From Brachybacterium faecium DSM 4810 (GTDB lineage: Bacteria > Actinomycetota > Actinomycetes > Actinomycetales > Dermabacteraceae), in contig CP001643.1 in assembly GCA_000023405.1 (NCBI GenBank), forward strand, positions 1,116,001-1,180,000: DNA of 64,000 nt, read 5' to 3'. Made by a program: the position numbers and the translations under genes. A model generated the notes under the pieces. It did not search any database and was not told the origin of the DNA. It saw nothing but the letters and a program-made list of their open reading frames with translations. Below are positions 62,083-64,000 of this stretch, piece by piece; the first letter of the stretch is position 1, and each line of letters opens with the position of its first letter.

Positions 62083-64000
62083 ATGGCGACACGTACGTCT
62101 TCCCCCGCACGTGCGTCGAAAGGCTCCTCCCGGACCGCTGCTGCCGGCACTTCGCGCACCCGCGGCTCCGGGGCGAACGACCCCTCGACGCTCCCTCTGC
62201 CGGTGCGCGCAGTGCGCTCCGGTTATCTGGCGATCGCTCGGATGGTCGGCGGCCTGATCCGCCAGATCGGCGTGCAGCGCTGGGAGGTCGCGCCCGAACA
62301 GCGGCGCGACGGCTATGCGCTGTTCCTCCTGCTCATCGGCACCCTCGTCGCGGTGGTCGAGTGGTGGCAGTCCGCCGGTCCGGTCTTCGGAGCCGTGCAC
62401 ACCGTGGTGGCCGGCACCTTCGGGATCTCCTCGATGGTGATCCCGCTGCTGGCCGCCGGCTGGGCGATGCGCATGTTCCGCCGCCCCGACCAGGTGCGCG
62501 CCAACACCCGCATCGCCATCGGCATCGCCCTGCTGCTCACCGCGATCTCCGCCATCGCCTCGGTCTCCGCGCGCCTGCCCGCCCCGGCCGACGGCATCGA
62601 CGCGCTGGCCCGCGGCGGCGGCGTGCTCGGCTATCTCGCGGCGGCGCCGCTCGAGGCTCTGGTGCCCCCGGTCGCCGTGATCATCATCCACTCGCTCGTG
62701 ATCGCCCTCGGCGTGCTGGTGCTCACCGCCACGCCCGTCGAATCGATCCCCTCGCGCCTGCACGGCGTGTACGAGGTGATGGTGGGCCGCAGCGAGGAGG
62801 AGGACGAGGAGCGCATCGCCTTCGGCCTGCGCCCGCGCCGGGTCGACCCGGCGGTCCACGACCAGGCCACCGAGGCGCAGCCGGCCGGACGGCCGCGGCG
62901 CCGCAGCAAGAAGGAGAAGGCCGAGGCCGACGCCGAGCGCGATCACGAGAGCTTCGGCTACGCCGGGGACGAAGCCTTCGAGCAGGGCGTCGCCGAGGAG
63001 GGCGGCGCCGGCGCGAAGCGGAAGAGCCGCCGCTCCCGTCGCACGACCCCGGCCGAGGCCGGCGAGGTCTTCGACGTGGTCGAGGACGAGAACCAGCGCA
63101 CCAAGAGCTTCCCCTCCAAGGGCGCCGCTCCCGCCCCGCAGGCCACCACCCCGCTGCCTGCGGGCGCTCGTGGTGCGGCGGCCGCAGCGGCCGTCCCCGC
63201 CAAGCCGGTGCCCAAGAAGCCGGCCGAGCAGGAGAAGCCCGATCTGGTGCCGCCGCCGATGGGGGACCTGCCCCGCGCCGGCGAGCAGCTCGAGCTGGCC
63301 GGGGACGTCGTCTACACGCTGCCGGAGTCGTCCTTCCTGCTCGAGGGTCCCCCGCACAAGACCCGCTCCGAGGCCAACGACCGGGTGGTCGAGGCGCTCG
63401 GCGAGGTGTTCGAGCAGTTCAACGTCAACGCCGAGGTGATCGGCTTCTCGCGCGGACCGACGGTCACCCGGTACGAGATCGAGCTCGCCCCCGGCACCAA
63501 GGTCGAGAAGGTCACCGCCCTCGACAAGAACATCTCCTACGCCGTGGCCAGCGCCGACGTGCGGATCCTCTCGCCGATCCCCGGCAAGAAGGCGATCGGC
63601 ATCGAGATCCCGAACACCGACCGCGAGACCGTGGTGCTCGGCGACGTGCTGCGCAGCTCCGTGGCCCGCCGCAACGAACACCCCCTGGTGATGGGCGTGG
63701 GCAAGGACGTCGAGGGCGGCTACGTCGTCGCGAACCTCGCCAAGATGCCGCACCTGCTGGTCGCGGGCGCGACCGGCGCCGGCAAGTCCAGCTTCGTGAA
63801 CTCGATGATCACCTCGATCCTTATGCGCGCCACCCCCGAGGAGGTACGGATGGTGCTGGTCGACCCCAAGCGCGTCGAGCTCACCATCTACGAGGGCATC
63901 CCGCACCTGATCACCCCGATCATCACGAACCCGAAGAAGGCCGCCGAGGCCCTCGAATGGGTCGTGAAGGAGATGGACGCCCGCTACGACGACCTCGCCA
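62083..64000 (+). CDS. ftsK: DNA translocase FtsK/SpoIIIE (C-terminus beyond window)
   Basis: Open to the right edge; 639 codons are visible. The order is a 45-residue basic start, four membrane helices (about 75-95, 103-125, 140-165, 190-215), and a charged linker (near 225-390, Arg/Ala/Glu-rich). Then comes the ATPase with DRVVEALGEVFEQFNVNAEVIGFSRGPTVTRYE, Walker A GATGAGKSSF and Walker B VLVDPKRVEL. The gamma DNA-binding domain lies outside the window. It moves chromosomal DNA at the division septum and activates XerCD. Confidence 0.95.
   Translation, partial: MATRTSSPARASKGSSRTAAAGTSRTRGSGANDPSTLPLPVRAVRSGYLAIARMVGGLIRQIGVQRWEVAPEQRRDGYALFLLLIGTLVAVVEWWQSAGPVFGAVHTVVAGTFGISSMVIPLLAAGWAMRMFRRPDQVRANTRIAIGIALLLTAISAIASVSARLPAPADGIDALARGGGVLGYLAAAPLEALVPPVAVIIIHSLVIALGVLVLTATPVESIPSRLHGVYEVMVGRSEEEDEERIAFGLRPRRVDPAVHDQATEAQPAGRPRRRSKKEKAEADAERDHESFGYAGDEAFEQGVAEEGGAGAKRKSRRSRRTTPAEAGEVFDVVEDENQRTKSFPSKGAAPAPQATTPLPAGARGAAAAAAVPAKPVPKKPAEQEKPDLVPPPMGDLPRAGEQLELAGDVVYTLPESSFLLEGPPHKTRSEANDRVVEALGEVFEQFNVNAEVIGFSRGPTVTRYEIELAPGTKVEKVTALDKNISYAVASADVRILSPIPGKKAIGIEIPNTDRETVVLGDVLRSSVARRNEHPLVMGVGKDVEGGYVVANLAKMPHLLVAGATGAGKSSFVNSMITSILMRATPEEVRMVLVDPKRVELTIYEGIPHLITPIITNPKKAAEALEWVVKEMDARYDDLA

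Noticed and set aside
60070-63906. 1278-codon minus-strand frame over dapA, RNase J and ftsK
   Set aside because: Same reason: His/Gly/Asp-rich shadow of well-supported plus-strand genes.

Overview
This 64 kb window is chromosomal DNA of a high-GC Gram-positive bacterium (phylum Actinomycetota). GC is very high, many starts are GTG, and most adjacent genes overlap by ATGA or GTGA. The gene order follows the mycobacterial order from the folC-ndk and ffh-rpsP-trmD-rplS-lepB-rnhB region through rpsB-tsf-pyrH-frr, dxr-rseP-ispG, proS-rimP-nusA-infB and ribF-rpsO-pnp to dapB-dapA-rnj-ftsK. The S16-KH-RimM-TrmD set, the DivIVA-motif protein before dxr and the long InfB N-terminus suggest a member of the Micrococcales. 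A Brachybacterium/Dermabacteraceae relative is my best guess, but the sequence alone does not prove it. I see no tRNA, rRNA, CRISPR array, phage or insertion sequence. This is essentially a vertically inherited housekeeping region with a few inserted accessory genes. Layout: (1) 0-1.7 kb, leftward: a WXG100-type protein running off the left edge and an EspG-like partner, i.e. the edge of a type VII secretion-related locus. (2) 1.9-11.3 kb, rightward: folC, a DUF4233 membrane protein, ndk, a 52-residue membrane protein, ftsY (apparent +1 frameshift), ffh, an amidohydrolase, rpsP, khpA and a lipoprotein. (3) 11.3-20.4 kb: rimM, trmD, rplS, two signal peptidases I, rnhB, DUF2469, YraN, ComM-like ATPase, dprA and a XerC-type recombinase, then a 23-G homopolymer. 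(4) 20.5-32.8 kb: an M23 peptidase (leftward), then rpsB, tsf, pyrH, frr, cdsA, rlmN, two DivIVA-motif ORFs, dxr, rseP, ispG and a GNAT protein. (5) 32.8-38.7 kb, mixed strands: methyltransferase, P-loop protein, GH15-like secreted protein, proS and a DUF4439 lipoprotein. (6) 38.9-51.5 kb: rimP, nusA, ylxR, infB, rbfA, truB, a convergent L,D-transpeptidase, ribF, rpsO and pnp. (7) 51.7-64 kb: M16 protease, dapB, azlCD (leftward), HAD phosphatase, an asparagine synthase fused to an F420-gamma-glutamyl-ligase-like domain, dapA, RNase J and the first two thirds of ftsK. How the genes work together: the dominant theme is making and maturing the translation apparatus (S16, S2, S15, L19, EF-Ts, RRF, IF2, RbfA, RimP, RimM, TrmD, TruB, RlmN, ProRS) together with RNA turnover (PNPase, RNase J, RNase HII). 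Secretion follows (FtsY, Ffh, LepB x2, RseP), then envelope and lipid precursors (CdsA, Dxr, IspG, DapA/B, L,D-transpeptidase, M23). Strong GC-rich hairpins punctuate the operons. At least thirteen genes have a TAnnnT-like -10 box 6-8 nt before the start codon, implying leaderless mRNAs. The most unusual item is the 938-residue AsnB-F420-ligase-like fusion lying between dapB and dapA. Next are a run of tiny overlapping ORFs in front of infB, a four-codon ORF overlapping the ribF start, a 16-bp perfect hairpin inside the start of a lipoprotein gene, two near-identical inverted repeats in divergent promoters, and the ftsY frameshift and poly-G tract, which may be assembly errors.
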